Assembly: GCF_041200145.1 (NCBI RefSeq)
Contig: NZ_CP165734.1
Location: forward strand, 558,001 to 622,000
Origin: Bradyrhizobium sp. LLZ17
GTDB taxonomy: Bacteria > Pseudomonadota > Alphaproteobacteria > Rhizobiales > Xanthobacteraceae
Length of the DNA stretch: 64,000 nt
Reading direction: 5' to 3'
The stretch's first letter is position 1, and each line of letters starts with the position of its first letter. The position numbers and the translations under genes were made by a program. Positions 8,572 through 17,542 of the stretch are shown piece by piece. The notes beneath the pieces were generated by a model. The model was not told the origin of the DNA. It saw only the letters and a program-made list of their open reading frames with translations, and ran no database searches.

Positions 8572-10047
8572 TCACACCCGCAGCACCTTGCCCGGATTCA
8601 TGATGTTCTGCGGATCGAGAGCGCGCTTGATGGTGCGCATGATGTCGAGCTCGGTCTTCGAGCGGTAGCGGCTGAGCTCGTCGAGCTTTTCGATGCCGAT
8701 GCCGTGCTCCGCCGAGATCGAGCCGCCCATGGAGGTGATGAGGTCGTTCACGGCGCGCGTGATGGCGGCGGTGTATTGGTTCAGCGTCTGCTGATCCATG
8801 CCGATCGGTCCCATGAACGAGAAATGCAGATTGCCGTCGCCGATATGCCCGAGCGGATAGGGGCGAATGCTCGGGAGAATGTCGAGCACGGCCTTGAGCC
8901 CCTTGTCGATGAACTCGGGAATCCTGGAGATCGCCACCGACACATCGTAGCTGATCCCCGGTCCCTCGGCGCGGGAGGCCTCGGCCATGGCTTCCCGGAT
9001 GCGCCACATGTTGCGCGATTGACTGACGGTTTGCGCGATCACCGCGTCGAGCACGCGACCTGCTCCGAGTTGATCGGCGAGAAACTGCTCCAGCTTCTCC
9101 GACATGCCGTCGGCGCCGTCCTGTCGTGGACGCGAGGACGACCATTCAAGCAGCAGGTACCATGGTGTATCCGCCCTGAGCGGATCCTGGACCCCGGGAA
9201 TGTGACGCATCACGAGGTCGACGGCCGCGCGGCTCAGCAGCTCGCAGGACCCGACATTGTCCTCGGATGCCGCATGCGCTTCGGAGAGGATCTCCAGTGC
9301 CGCGCGCGGATCGCGAACGGCCAGCCACGCCGTGCAGACATCCTTGGGCGCCGGCCACAGCTTGAGCACCGCCTTGGTGATAATGCCGAGCGTGCCTTCG
9401 GCGCCCATGAAGAGGTGCTTGAGGTCGTAGCCGGTGTTGTCCTTCTTCAACGCGCGCAATCCGTTCCAGATATCCCCATTGGGCAGCACGACTTCGAGCC
9501 CGAGTACGAGATTGCGGGCATTGCCATAGCGCAGCACCTGCACGCCGCCAGCGTTGGTCGAGAGGTTGCCGCCGATCATGCAGGATCCCTGGGCACCGAG
9601 GCTGAGCGGCAGGAACCTGTCATGACTGGACGCGGTCTCCTGAAGCGTTTCCAGCACACAGCCGGCCTCGACCGTCATGGCATAGCCGACGGGATCGACG
9701 TCGAGCACGCGGTTCATCCGACCGAGCGACAGCACGATGCCGGTGTGCGCGGGCCAGGGCGTGGCCCCGCCCATCAGCCCGGTGTTGCCGCCCTGCGGCA
9801 CGATCGCGACGCCGTGCTCATGGCAGAGCCGGACGACATCAGAGACTTCCTCGGTGCTGCCAGGACGAACGACAGCCCCGGCGCTGCCAAACAGCAGGCC
9901 GCGCCAGTCCGTCACGAACGGCTGCATGCCGTGCTCGTCCTCGATAAGACCCTTCTCGCCCACGATCGCGCGCAACGCATCGTGCATCTCTGCGGTCAAG
10001 GGAACGGTCGGAATTGCGGGGACGGGCGACGGGAAGGCAGTCGGCAT
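8572..10047 (-). CDS. FAD-binding oxidoreductase, GlcD / D-2-hydroxyacid dehydrogenase type
   Basis: A 491-residue flavoprotein of the PCMH/VAO family. The N-terminal FAD domain has VRPGSTEEVSDVVRLCHEHG, VPQGGNTGLMGGA and GGNLSTNAGGVQVLRYGNAR. The C-terminal cap ends with GHIGDGNLHFSF, SISAEHGIGIEK and DPQNIMNPGKVL, the signature of D-lactate/D-2-hydroxyglutarate/glycolate dehydrogenases. It oxidises a D-2-hydroxyacid to the 2-oxoacid and probably passes electrons to quinone or ETF. The start at 10047 is preceded by AGGAA on the minus strand; an earlier in-frame start adds non-conserved residues. Complete length. The exact substrate cannot be read from sequence. Confidence 0.9.
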   Translation of the reverse strand: MPTAFPSPVPAIPTVPLTAEMHDALRAIVGEKGLIEDEHGMQPFVTDWRGLLFGSAGAVVRPGSTEEVSDVVRLCHEHGVAIVPQGGNTGLMGGATPWPAHTGIVLSLGRMNRVLDVDPVGYAMTVEAGCVLETLQETASSHDRFLPLSLGAQGSCMIGGNLSTNAGGVQVLRYGNARNLVLGLEVVLPNGDIWNGLRALKKDNTGYDLKHLFMGAEGTLGIITKAVLKLWPAPKDVCTAWLAVRDPRAALEILSEAHAASEDNVGSCELLSRAAVDLVMRHIPGVQDPLRADTPWYLLLEWSSSRPRQDGADGMSEKLEQFLADQLGAGRVLDAVIAQTVSQSRNMWRIREAMAEASRAEGPGISYDVSVAISRIPEFIDKGLKAVLDILPSIRPYPLGHIGDGNLHFSFMGPIGMDQQTLNQYTAAITRAVNDLITSMGGSISAEHGIGIEKLDELSRYRSKTELDIMRTIKRALDPQNIMNPGKVLRV

Positions 10048-10445
10048 GTGTTTCCTGGGGCGCATCTTGATGTGCACTGCGCGCGCGAAGCGCTTGAGGC
10101 TGTATTGTTCACGTTTAGGCCGCGAAAGTCTAACGGCGCGGCTGACCAAACCGGCGCCGATTCACCGGAAACGTTCTCATGTGAGGAGCATCCGGCGATT
10201 CCAGGCGGTGAGTCCCGCGAATGGTTTGCTGAACCATTCAGCGTTGGTTGACGACTCGGTGAGCCGTCGCGTGCAACGAGCCGTTGACGGTCTTTGCGGC
10301 GGATGCTTTGCCGAGTTTGGGAGTGCCAATCCGACGGGCGAGGTACGAATGTGGTGCCCTACGGACTTCATTATCGGAGTGTAGCCCGTGTATCCCTAAA
10401 GCCTAGATGCGGCGGGCGAATGAAAAAGCGGGGCTACATTTATCA

Positions 10446-10458
10446 GCTAAGCCATTGT
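10446..10458 (-). repeat. post-tRNA motif, variant ACAATGGCTTAGC
   Basis: On the minus strand, 6 nt after the CCA end of tRNA-Thr, the sequence ACAATGGCTTAGC matches 11 of 13 positions of the TCAATGACTTAGC found after tRNA-Gly and tRNA-Trp. Its meaning is unknown; see the matching findings entry. Confidence 0.45.
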
Positions 10459-10464
10459 AAACAC

Positions 10465-10539
10465 TGGTGCCGGCTGAGGGGATTGAACCCCCGACCTTCG
10501 GTTTACAAAACCGCTGCTCTACCGCTGAGCTAAGCCGGC
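10465..10539 (-). tRNA. tRNA-Thr (anticodon TGT)
   Basis: Read on the minus strand, acceptor GCCGGCT at 10539-10533 pairs with AGCCGGC at 10475-10469, followed by discriminator A and an encoded CCA (10467-10465). The D arm (AGCTCAGCGGTAGAGC), anticodon loop TTTGTAA with TGT, and T arm (GGGGGTTCAATCCCC) are all intact. Confidence 0.96.
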
Positions 10540-10646
10540 AACGCTTCGAGGAAGCGGGCAGGGGCCGCGCCGGGCTGCCCGCCCGCGCGTCGCAATACCA
10601 GACCTGGTTGGAAAGTGCCAGAACCCGCGATCAGCGTGGCGGCATG

Positions 10647-10674
10647 AATCAGGCGGCCCGGAGGCCGCCTGATT
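10647..10674 (-). terminator. 12-bp stem hairpin downstream of the 10693-11151 gene
   Basis: Perfect inverted repeat AATCAGGCGGCC / GGCCGCCTGATT around a CGGA loop, starting 19 bp after the stop of the minus-strand gene. No T-run follows, so it is either a weak intrinsic terminator or an mRNA-stabilising hairpin. Confidence 0.55.
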
Positions 10675-10692
10675 CCGTCCGAATGCAAACGT

Positions 10693-11151
10693 TTACTGGC
10701 AGATGTGGCGGCGGCCGTCGTCGCCCTTGAACCAGGTGCCGGGCGTGCAGACGAAGCCGTTGCGCTGAGCGTAGCTGCGGTTGTCCCAACCGCGATTATA
10801 GGAATTGTCGTAGGCGTAGCTATTGTCCATGGCCCGGAACGGAGCGGTGGCGATCGCTCCGGCCGTGCCGATAGCTGCGCCCGCAACGTCACCCGCGACG
10901 TCGGTCGGCCAGAAGCCGGTATGGGTTCTGTTCCAATCGTTATAGTCGCCACGGTTCTGGCGATAGCTCACGCGGTGATGGCGATAACCGCTGCTGGTGT
11001 AGGGATTGCCGGGTCCGAAATTCTGGCAATTGGCGTTGGGGAATTGCGCCTCGCAGCGGCCCGGATTGCCCACGACCCCCTGGGCCATGGCGGAGCCGGT
11101 CAACATGGTCGCTGCGACAGCGGCGGCGCCGAGAAGCTTCATCTTCGTCAT
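10693..11151 (-). CDS. small secreted Asn/Tyr-rich protein of unknown function
   Basis: A 152-residue protein with a clear signal peptide (KLLGAAAVAATMLTGSAMAQ). The mature chain is rich in Asn, Tyr, Arg and Gly (NRGDYNDWNRTHTGFWPTD, YDNSYNRGWDNRSYAQRNG), has one glycine-alanine segment that might touch the membrane (AGDVAGAAIGTAGAIATAPF), and four Cys in two pairs, near the N-terminus and in the C-terminal VCTPGTWFKGDDGRRHICQ, which suggests disulfides. A possible SD, GGAGA, precedes the ATG at 11151; an ATG at 11142 is an alternative. Function unknown. It is close to two other small envelope proteins. Confidence 0.7.
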   Translation of the reverse strand: MTKMKLLGAAAVAATMLTGSAMAQGVVGNPGRCEAQFPNANCQNFGPGNPYTSSGYRHHRVSYRQNRGDYNDWNRTHTGFWPTDVAGDVAGAAIGTAGAIATAPFRAMDNSYAYDNSYNRGWDNRSYAQRNGFVCTPGTWFKGDDGRRHICQ

Positions 11152-11416
11152 CGTCGTCTCCGATCTGATTGCGGTTCGGGCTAAACGTCGAAGACGCGAG
11201 ACGTTCCGCTGAAACAGGGATGAATTCCCGCGCCGGCGGTCAAACGGATGTGAGCGCGTCGAAGGGTTCCGCCGTTAACGCTTCGCTAGTGCGCTTGAGA
11301 GCATTTGAGCTGCTATCGCCCCTTGCGCATTAGGCTTACCGGCATTTGGTCAAGCGGCTTTAACCCTCTCTGCGTCGCGATCGGATAGTTCTGTTCCCGA
11401 CAACCGGAACCCTTCC

Positions 11417-11920
11417 ATGCGCGCTCTGGCGCTTACGGCCTTTCTGATCGGACTGCCCGCGACGGCTTTCGCCGGTGGCGGCTTCGATATCGTCGTGCCC
11501 GGCCGTCCCGGCGTTCCCATCATCATCAATGGCATCGACGCATCCTATACCGTCGTCGAAGGCGTCTGGGGCCTGGGCAAGAACGTCCAGGTGCAGCCCA
11601 CGATCTATGGCGGGCGCTATATCGCCGAGCGGCAGCCTTCCGATGTCGGCCACTATTATCCGAGCATGGGTTTGCAGCCCGGCTATGGCCGGCTCGAGGT
11701 CGAGCCGCCCGCGAAACGCAAATTGCCGCAGCCGGCCGAGAGCTATCACCAGAGCTGGGGCGCGCATTCCGCGCCGCTACCGGCGCAGATGGATGTCCCC
11801 ATCAACCCGCCGCCGGTGATCCTTGCACCCGAGATCAACGTCGATCCGCAGCACCATCGGCGACGACCACGTGCCGAGGGGCCCGCCAAGCTGCCCGATC
11901 ACGACGAGCCACGCGGTTAA
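11417..11920 (+). CDS. secreted proline-rich protein of unknown function
   Basis: A 167-residue protein that begins MRALALTAFLIGLPATAFAG, a signal peptide with cleavage near AFAG. The central region (IVVPGRPGVPIIINGIDASY, GVWGLGKNVQVQPTIYGG) is probably folded; the last third is Pro- and charge-rich and likely disordered (PPAKRKLPQPAESYHQSWG, and a His/Arg tail). No enzyme motif is present. It stands about 40 bp before the next secreted-protein gene, in the same direction, so the two may be co-transcribed. Confidence 0.7.
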   Translation: MRALALTAFLIGLPATAFAGGGFDIVVPGRPGVPIIINGIDASYTVVEGVWGLGKNVQVQPTIYGGRYIAERQPSDVGHYYPSMGLQPGYGRLEVEPPAKRKLPQPAESYHQSWGAHSAPLPAQMDVPINPPPVILAPEINVDPQHHRRRPRAEGPAKLPDHDEPRG

Positions 11921-11963
11921 GAAACGTCAAATCCAACGAAACGGAAATCAACAGGAGAGAGTA

Positions 11964-12473
11964 ATGCGTCAGATGATTTCGGGACTGGTCGCGGCGGCTG
12001 CCGTGATGATCGCAGGGGCCGCGCCGGCCATGGCCTGCGGGTTCAATCCGTGCCAGCCGGTTGCGCCGGTCTATTCCGGCTGTAACACCGGCTGCGGCGG
12101 CTACGGCGTTGGTTATGGCTATGAGCGCCTCGCCGAGCCGACGAGCCAGTACTATTATGTCAATCAGGGCCCGACCTATACCGGCCCGGGCTCGTTCGCG
12201 CCGTACCCGACCTATCGTGAGGATGCGGTCGTTGCGCCCGCTGAGTACGGCTATGGCCGCGGTTACGGCTACGGCTATCGCGGCGCTGCCGCGGTCGAAG
12301 GGCCGGCAGCCTATCCCTATCGCCGGTCGTATTATCGTCCGCATCGCTATGGCTACGGTCCGCGCTACAGCTACCTGCCACGTCCGCATTACGGCTATGG
12401 CCCGCGTTATGGCTACGCGCCCCGCCACGTTCCGTACTATGGCGGCCACCGCGTGCTGCGCCGCTATTACTGA
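11964..12473 (+). CDS. secreted Tyr/Gly/Arg-rich low-complexity protein
   Basis: A 169-residue protein with start at 11964 after AGGAGAGA. The signal peptide (MRQMISGLVAAAAVMIAGA) ends at AMAC, where the Cys could in principle be a lipobox residue but is not in a classic LxGC setting. Four Cys follow in the first 25 mature residues, and the remainder is dominated by YGYG, YRRSYYRPHRYGYGPRY and similar tracts, giving a strongly basic Tyr-rich tail. Such proteins are common and uncharacterised in rhizobia; surface or envelope location is likely. An intrinsic terminator follows at 12503-12539. Confidence 0.72.
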   Translation: MRQMISGLVAAAAVMIAGAAPAMACGFNPCQPVAPVYSGCNTGCGGYGVGYGYERLAEPTSQYYYVNQGPTYTGPGSFAPYPTYREDAVVAPAEYGYGRGYGYGYRGAAAVEGPAAYPYRRSYYRPHRYGYGPRYSYLPRPHYGYGPRYGYAPRHVPYYGGHRVLRRYY

Positions 12474-12502
12474 TCGCCTGATCGGTTGAGTTGAGTTCAC
12501 AA

Positions 12503-12539
12503 GCGCCCGTTCGCATCCGCGGACGGGCGTTTTGTTTTG
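12503..12539 (+). terminator. intrinsic terminator
   Basis: An 11-bp stem (CGCCCGTTCGC / GCGGACGGGCG, with a G-T pair) around an ATCC loop, followed by TTTTGTTTT. It ends the secreted-protein transcript just before the convergent rlmB stop. Confidence 0.85.
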
Positions 12540-13370
12540 CTATCGCTTCATCAGCCCGAGCCGGCTCGCGCCGACATAGAGCGAGAGCACGGCGGCGTTC
12601 GATACGTTGAGGCTCTTGATCTCGCCGGGCATGTCGAGCCGCGCGACGACACTGCATGTTTCGCGTGTCAATTGCCGCAGGCCCTTGCCTTCCGCGCCCA
12701 GAACCAGCGCGAGCGGCTCGCGCAACGCGACGTCGCTGAGGTCCTCGCTGCCTTCGCTGTCCAGACCAACGGTCTGGAAGCCGCTGTCGTTCAGCTCGTT
12801 CAGCGCGCGGGCGAGATTCTGCACGGTGATCATCGGCACGAGCTCGAGCGCGCCCGAGGCGGCTTTCGCCAGCACGCCGGTCGCTTCCGGACTATGGCGG
12901 GCGGTGGTGACGATCGCCTTGACCGCAAACGCCGCGGCCGAGCGCAGGATCGCCCCGACATTGTGCGGATCGGTGATCTGATCGAGCACCAGCACCATGC
13001 CTTCCTGCGCCAACGTCTCGATGTCGGGTGAGGGCAGGGGATCGGCCTCGGCAAGCAGGCCCTGGTGCACGGCATCGGGTGACAGCAGCCGGTCGATCTC
13101 CTGCGGCCGGACGATCTCCGGCGCGATACGGGTCTCGATGTTTTCATCCGCCAGACGGCGGGCGGCGTTCTCGGTCAGCGTCAGCTTGCGGATCTGCCGC
13201 TGCGGGTTGGCGAGCGCCATGGTGACCGTGTGCCAGCCATAGAGGATGACGGGCCCGTCGGTGTCCGAATCGCGATCGCGCCGGGCCGGGCGACCAGCCG
13301 ATTTTCCGGGCCTGTTGAAGGGCTTAGACCCACCGCGGGGGCCCCTCGGGTTGAATTTTCGATCCTTCAT
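12540..13370 (-). CDS. rlmB: 23S rRNA (guanosine-2'-O-)-methyltransferase RlmB (SpoU/TrmH family)
   Basis: A 276-residue rRNA methyltransferase that modifies G2251 of 23S rRNA (E. coli numbering) using S-adenosylmethionine. A basic, probably disordered N-terminus (RKFNPRGPRGGSKPFNRPGK) precedes the substrate-binding domain (VILYGWHTVTMALANPQR) and the knotted SPOUT domain with its three motifs: LDQITDPHNVGAILRSAAAF, LALVLGAEGKGLRQLT and IKSLNVSNAAVLSLY. The ATG at 13370 is preferred to an in-frame TTG at 13406. It lies between tRNA-Thr and tRNA-Tyr, an arrangement I associate with alphaproteobacteria. Confidence 0.92.
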   Translation of the reverse strand: MKDRKFNPRGPRGGSKPFNRPGKSAGRPARRDRDSDTDGPVILYGWHTVTMALANPQRQIRKLTLTENAARRLADENIETRIAPEIVRPQEIDRLLSPDAVHQGLLAEADPLPSPDIETLAQEGMVLVLDQITDPHNVGAILRSAAAFAVKAIVTTARHSPEATGVLAKAASGALELVPMITVQNLARALNELNDSGFQTVGLDSEGSEDLSDVALREPLALVLGAEGKGLRQLTRETCSVVARLDMPGEIKSLNVSNAAVLSLYVGASRLGLMKR

Positions 13371-13575
13371 GGGCTCGCTTGTGTCACGGGTCCCGGAATA
13401 TGGCAATTTGGGTGGTGTCGGGGCGATTTTAGCTGTTCGCCTCGGTTGACTTTACCCCACCGCTTCGCCGATAACCGCGCCCGGTCGCGCCCCCATCCGG
13501 GCTGTCGCGGCCTTCACGTTCCATGGCCGTCTTCGGTCGCCGGCAAGGTCCGGCCCGATTGTGCTGCCGTCGAGC

Positions 13576-13661
13576 GGGGGAGTGTCCCGAGTGGCAAAGG
13601 GAGCTGACTGTAAATCAGCCGCCTTATGGCTTCGCAGGTTCGAGTCCTGCCTCCCCCACCA
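13576..13661 (+). tRNA. tRNA-Tyr (anticodon GTA)
   Basis: Acceptor GGGGGAG pairs with CTCCCCC, followed by A and encoded CCA at 13659-13661. The anticodon loop CTGTAAA carries GTA, and a long class II variable arm (GCCGCCTTATGGCTTC) is present, as expected for tRNA-Tyr. Total 86 nt. Confidence 0.97.
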
Positions 13662-13709
13662 TCCTTCGCTCGCTTCGCGAGCTACGGCTGGGCAAGCCAA
13701 CCCACCCGC

Positions 13710-14741
13710 TCAACCCACCATCTCCCGCACCAACGGCACGACCTTACGCCCGTAAAGCTCGATGCTCCGCATCAGCTTCTCGTGCGGCAGCGGGCCCGCC
13801 GAATATTTCAGTTGAAACCGCGAAATCCCGAGCGTCTTCGCCGTCTTGGCGATCTTGCGCGCCACCGTCTCGGGCGAACCGACATAGAGCGAGCCGTGCT
13901 CGGCTTCGCTGACGAACTCGTCGCGGCCCATCGGCGGCCAGCCTCGCTCCTTGCCGATGCGGTCGCGCATGGCCTTGTAGTCCGGCCATAGCTCTTCGCG
14001 TGCCTGTGCGTCGGTGTCGGCGACATAGCCGGGCGAGTGCACGCCGATCGGTTTTGCGGGCCGGCCGAATTCCTTGAAGGCACGGTGATAGAGATCAACA
14101 TAGGGCGCAAAGCGCGTGGGATCGCCGCCGATGATGGCGAGCATCAGAGGCAGGTCGTAATGCGCGGCGCGCACCACCGATTGCGGGCTGCCGCCGACGC
14201 CGATCCAGGTTTTGAGCGGGCCATTCTCGACCGGGGGATAGACCAGCTGGTCTTTCAACGGCGGGCGCAGCTTGCCCTCCCATGTCACCGGCTGCTGCGA
14301 CAACAGTGCCGCGAACAGGTCGAGCTTCTCCTCGAACAGCGCCTCGTAGGCCCGCAGGTCGAAGCCGAACAGCGGAAATGATTCCGTGAACGAGCCGCGG
14401 CCGAGAATCACCTCGGCGCGCCCGTTCGACAGCGCGTCCAGCGTGGCAAAGCGCTGGAAGACGCGGATCGGATCGTCGGAGCTCAACACCGTTACGGCCG
14501 AGCCGAGATGGATGCGTCTGGTGCGCGCGGCAATTGCGGCCAGCACGGTCTCGGGCGATGAGATCGCGAAATCGGCGCGGTGATGTTCGCCAAGCCCAAT
14601 GAAATCGAGCCCGAGCTCGTCGGCCAGCACCGCTTCGTCGACGACGTTGCGGATCACCTGCGCATGCGCAAGCATGGCGCCCGATGCATCCCTGGTGACA
14701 TCGCCAAAGGTATCTAGTCCGAATTCGAGCGGTGCGGTCAT
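13710..14741 (-). CDS. LLM-class flavin-dependent oxidoreductase
   Basis: A 343-residue luciferase-like TIM-barrel monooxygenase. Visible landmarks: FGLDTFGDVTRDASG, ADELGLDFIGLGEHHRADF (the family EHH motif), RIHLGSAVTVLSSDDPIRVF, LDALSNGRAEVILGRGSF and IGVGGSPQSVVRAA. It uses reduced FMN or F420-like cofactor on an unknown substrate; bradyrhizobia mostly use FMN. Full length, no signal peptide. It is transcribed away from tRNA-Tyr, alone or together with the helicase gene upstream, which is about 150 bp away on the same strand. Confidence 0.88.
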   Translation of the reverse strand: MTAPLEFGLDTFGDVTRDASGAMLAHAQVIRNVVDEAVLADELGLDFIGLGEHHRADFAISSPETVLAAIAARTRRIHLGSAVTVLSSDDPIRVFQRFATLDALSNGRAEVILGRGSFTESFPLFGFDLRAYEALFEEKLDLFAALLSQQPVTWEGKLRPPLKDQLVYPPVENGPLKTWIGVGGSPQSVVRAAHYDLPLMLAIIGGDPTRFAPYVDLYHRAFKEFGRPAKPIGVHSPGYVADTDAQAREELWPDYKAMRDRIGKERGWPPMGRDEFVSEAEHGSLYVGSPETVARKIAKTAKTLGISRFQLKYSAGPLPHEKLMRSIELYGRKVVPLVREMVG

Positions 14742-14837
14742 CGATCAGGTCTCTGTGGGGAAGATGGGCGAGAGGTAGTAGGTGACTGCTGCCTCACAAG
14801 GCCGACATTCGGAAATGCTCGGTTTCTGTTTGCCGAC

Positions 14838-16895
14838 CTACCGCCACATCCCCCGCATCCGTGCGCCGATATCGACCTTGGGGCCCTGCGCCGCGGTGCG
14901 GGCGGCGCCTGCGGCGGCCTTCGGCCATGCGGTGCGCTCGAACAGATGGACCACCTGCTCCGGGATGAAGCGGGTGCGCGAGGCGTAGACGTGGCGGTCG
15001 CCCCTCGCGGCCTGGCCGTGAACGAAGAAGCGCTGCGGCACAATGAGGTGCAGATCGTCCTTGGCGCGGGTCATTGCGACATAGAGCAGCCGCCGCTCTT
15101 CCTCCAGCTCGGCGCTGGTGCCGGCGCCGAGATCCGAGGGCATGCAGCCGTCGACGACGTTGAGCACGAACACCGATTTCCACTCCTGCCCCTTGGCGGA
15201 GTGGATGGTGGAGAGGATCAGATAGTCCTCGTCGCGCAGGGGTGGCCCGGATTTGTCGCTTGTCGCATCCGGCGGATCAAGCGTGAGCTCGGTTAGGAAT
15301 TTTTCGCGCGAGGCATAGCCGCTTGCGATCTGCTCGAGCTGCATCAGATCGGAGCGGCGCGTTTCGGAATCCTCGTGGAGGCGATCGAGATGGGGCTCGT
15401 ACCACAGCCGCACGCGCTCGAGATCGGCCGGCCATTCCGAATAGCGGAGGTTTTCGACCGTGCGGGCGAAGTCGGTCCAGTCCGCGCCGGTGCGCGGCGG
15501 CGCCGGCAGCTGGCTGAGCGCGGCAATCGGATCGGGGCTCTCTGCCATCTGGTCGAGCACGCGTTGCGCAGTCGCGGGGCCGATGCCCGGCAACAGATGC
15601 AGGATGCGAAAGCCTGCGACGCGGTCGCGCGGATTTTCGGCGAAGCGCAGCAGCGCCAGCACGTCCTTGACGTGCGCGGCGTCGAGGAATTTGAGCCCGC
15701 CGAATTTCACGAAGGGGATGTTGCGGCGGGTCAGCTCGATCTCCAGCGGCCCCGAATGCGACGACGTCCGGAACAGCACCGCCTGGTGTTTGAGCAGCGC
15801 GCCTTGCTCGCGGTTGGCCAGCACTTCGTCGACGATGTAGCGGGCCTGGTCGGCCTCGTCGTGCACGGTCACGAGCTGCGGTTTTTGCGAGGAGGCGCGG
15901 TCGGTCCAGAGATTCTTGGTGAAGCGCTCGCGCGCCAGCCCGATCACGCCGTTGGCCGCCGCCAGCACGGGTTGCGTCGAGCGGTAGTTGCGGTCGAGCG
16001 TGATGATGTCCGCGCGCGGCGAGAAGCTTTGCGGGAAGTCCAGGATATTGCGCACGGTGGCCGCGCGGAACGAGTAGATCGACTGCGCGTCGTCGCCGAC
16101 CACGGTAAGGCCGCGTCCGTCCGGCTTCAGCGCCAGCAGGATCGAGGATTGCAGGCGGTTGGTGTCCTGGTATTCGTCGACCAGCACGTGATCGAAGCGG
16201 CCGCCGATCTCTTCGGCGATCAGCGCGTCGCTCATCATCTGCGACCAGTAGAGCAGGAGGTCGTCGTAATCGAGCACGTGCTGGGCCTGCTTGGCCTCGA
16301 CATAGGCCGCGAACAGCCCCTTCAGCTCGGCCGCCCAGCCCGCGCACCAGGGATAGTGTTGGCCGAGCACCTTCTCGATCTCCATCTCGGCATTGACGCA
16401 GCGCGAGTAGATCGCAAGACAGGTGCCCTTGGCCGGAAAGCGGCTCTCGGTCTTCGACAGGCCGCGCTCGTGCCGGACCAGGTTGATCAGGTCGGCGGAA
16501 TCCTCACGATCGTGGATGGTGAAGGCGGGGTCGACGCCGATCCGCTCGGCATATTCGCGCAACAGCCGCGCGCCGATGCCGTGGAAGGTGCCCGCCCAGG
16601 TGAGTGCGTCGCGCATGATCGCGGCATTGTTTTCGCCGAGCACTTTGCGGGCGATGCGCTCGACCCGGCCGGCCATTTCAGCCGCCGCGCGGCGCGAAAA
16701 CGTCATCAGCAGGATGCGGCGCGGATCGCTGCCCGCAACGATCAGATGTGCGACGCGGTGGGCCAGCGTGTTGGTCTTGCCGGAGCCCGCGCCTGCAATG
16801 ACGAGCAGAGGCCCGCCCACGGTCGCGCCATCGGCCACGCCGTGCTCCACGGCGCGGCGCTGCTCCGCATTGAGCGTGTCCAGATATGACGCCAC
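14838..16895 (-). CDS. UvrD/Rep-type superfamily I ATP-dependent DNA helicase
   Basis: A 685-residue 3'-5' helicase. Motifs in order: Q-motif LNAEQRRAVEHG, Walker A IAGAGSGKTNTLAHRVAHL, motif Ia LLMTFSRRAAAEM, motif II LVDEYQDTN, motif III VVGDDAQSIYSFRAA, motif IV LDRNYRSTQPVL, motif V STIHSAKGQEWKSVFVLN and motif VI EERRLLYVAMTRAK. The GTG at 16895 is the best start; the frame runs further upstream but that part is non-homologous and overlaps the YCII gene. It is slightly shorter than UvrD/PcrA (about 720 residues), with a shortened C-terminus. A role in repair or clearing stalled forks is expected; which paralogue it is cannot be told here. Confidence 0.92.
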   Translation of the reverse strand: MASYLDTLNAEQRRAVEHGVADGATVGGPLLVIAGAGSGKTNTLAHRVAHLIVAGSDPRRILLMTFSRRAAAEMAGRVERIARKVLGENNAAIMRDALTWAGTFHGIGARLLREYAERIGVDPAFTIHDREDSADLINLVRHERGLSKTESRFPAKGTCLAIYSRCVNAEMEIEKVLGQHYPWCAGWAAELKGLFAAYVEAKQAQHVLDYDDLLLYWSQMMSDALIAEEIGGRFDHVLVDEYQDTNRLQSSILLALKPDGRGLTVVGDDAQSIYSFRAATVRNILDFPQSFSPRADIITLDRNYRSTQPVLAAANGVIGLARERFTKNLWTDRASSQKPQLVTVHDEADQARYIVDEVLANREQGALLKHQAVLFRTSSHSGPLEIELTRRNIPFVKFGGLKFLDAAHVKDVLALLRFAENPRDRVAGFRILHLLPGIGPATAQRVLDQMAESPDPIAALSQLPAPPRTGADWTDFARTVENLRYSEWPADLERVRLWYEPHLDRLHEDSETRRSDLMQLEQIASGYASREKFLTELTLDPPDATSDKSGPPLRDEDYLILSTIHSAKGQEWKSVFVLNVVDGCMPSDLGAGTSAELEEERRLLYVAMTRAKDDLHLIVPQRFFVHGQAARGDRHVYASRTRFIPEQVVHLFERTAWPKAAAGAARTAAQGPKVDIGARMRGMWR

Positions 16896-17019
16896 GAATC
16901 GCCCCGGTGAAACGGCGAGGGTCGGCGATTTGCTTGCGAATCGCAATGCGGCGCGGTGGAACCGGGGCTGGGACTTTGTGGCCGCGCGCCGGGCGGGCAC
17001 GGACACGCAAGTCCGGCGC

Positions 17020-17406
17020 TTATTTGCCTGGCGGCGTGGCGCCGAACCCATCGGCGGGCAGGAAAAGCCTGATCGGGCGGATCTCGTAAATCGCGCTCGG
17101 ATTGGCCTTGCGCAGCTCGCGCGCCGCCGCAATAGCGCCGTCGTCGCTGTCGAACTCCATGACGTAGAAGCCGAGAAGCTGCTCCTTGGTCTCGGCGAAG
17201 GGGCCGTCCAGCACGATTCCCGCACCCGGCCCGCGGAGCGTGCGAGCCTTGCGGGTCTCGTCGAGCCGGGCGGTCGGCCCGAAATGGCCCTTGGCCCGTA
17301 GCGGCTCGCGGACGGCGCTCAAGTTGGCCATGACGGTCGCGTCCTCCTCGGCCGTCCAGGACATGACCTCGTCTTCCACATGGTAGGCCAGGATGGCGTA
17401 GAACAT
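17020..17406 (-). CDS. YCII/DGPF-domain protein
   Basis: A 128-residue protein of the YCII-related family (ferredoxin-like fold). It has the start YAILAYHVEDEV, the PTARLDETRKARTLRG strand, the diagnostic LDGPFAETKEQLLGFYVME, and ends IYEIRPIRLF. Relatives are small enzymes or sensors of unclear activity, often encoded beside ECF sigma factors, which is not the case here. The ATG at 17406 matches the family start; upstream in-frame residues are not conserved. It lies directly upstream of the helicase on the same strand (124 bp). Confidence 0.85.
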   Translation of the reverse strand: MFYAILAYHVEDEVMSWTAEEDATVMANLSAVREPLRAKGHFGPTARLDETRKARTLRGPGAGIVLDGPFAETKEQLLGFYVMEFDSDDGAIAAARELRKANPSAIYEIRPIRLFLPADGFGATPPGK

Positions 17407-17542
17407 CGTCACCTCGTTGTTTTGGCTTGCGCGGGCCCAAAGGACGTATCGGCACAGCCAAACCCGACAATGGCGAGGCACAAAATATTACGTGGTCAGG
17501 GTTGCGAACAAGCGATGCCGGAACCCGATCGATCAGGCTGCG

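Noticed and set aside
11215..11416. Additional small gene between the secreted proteins
   Set aside because: No frame with both a start, an RBS and a plausible protein.
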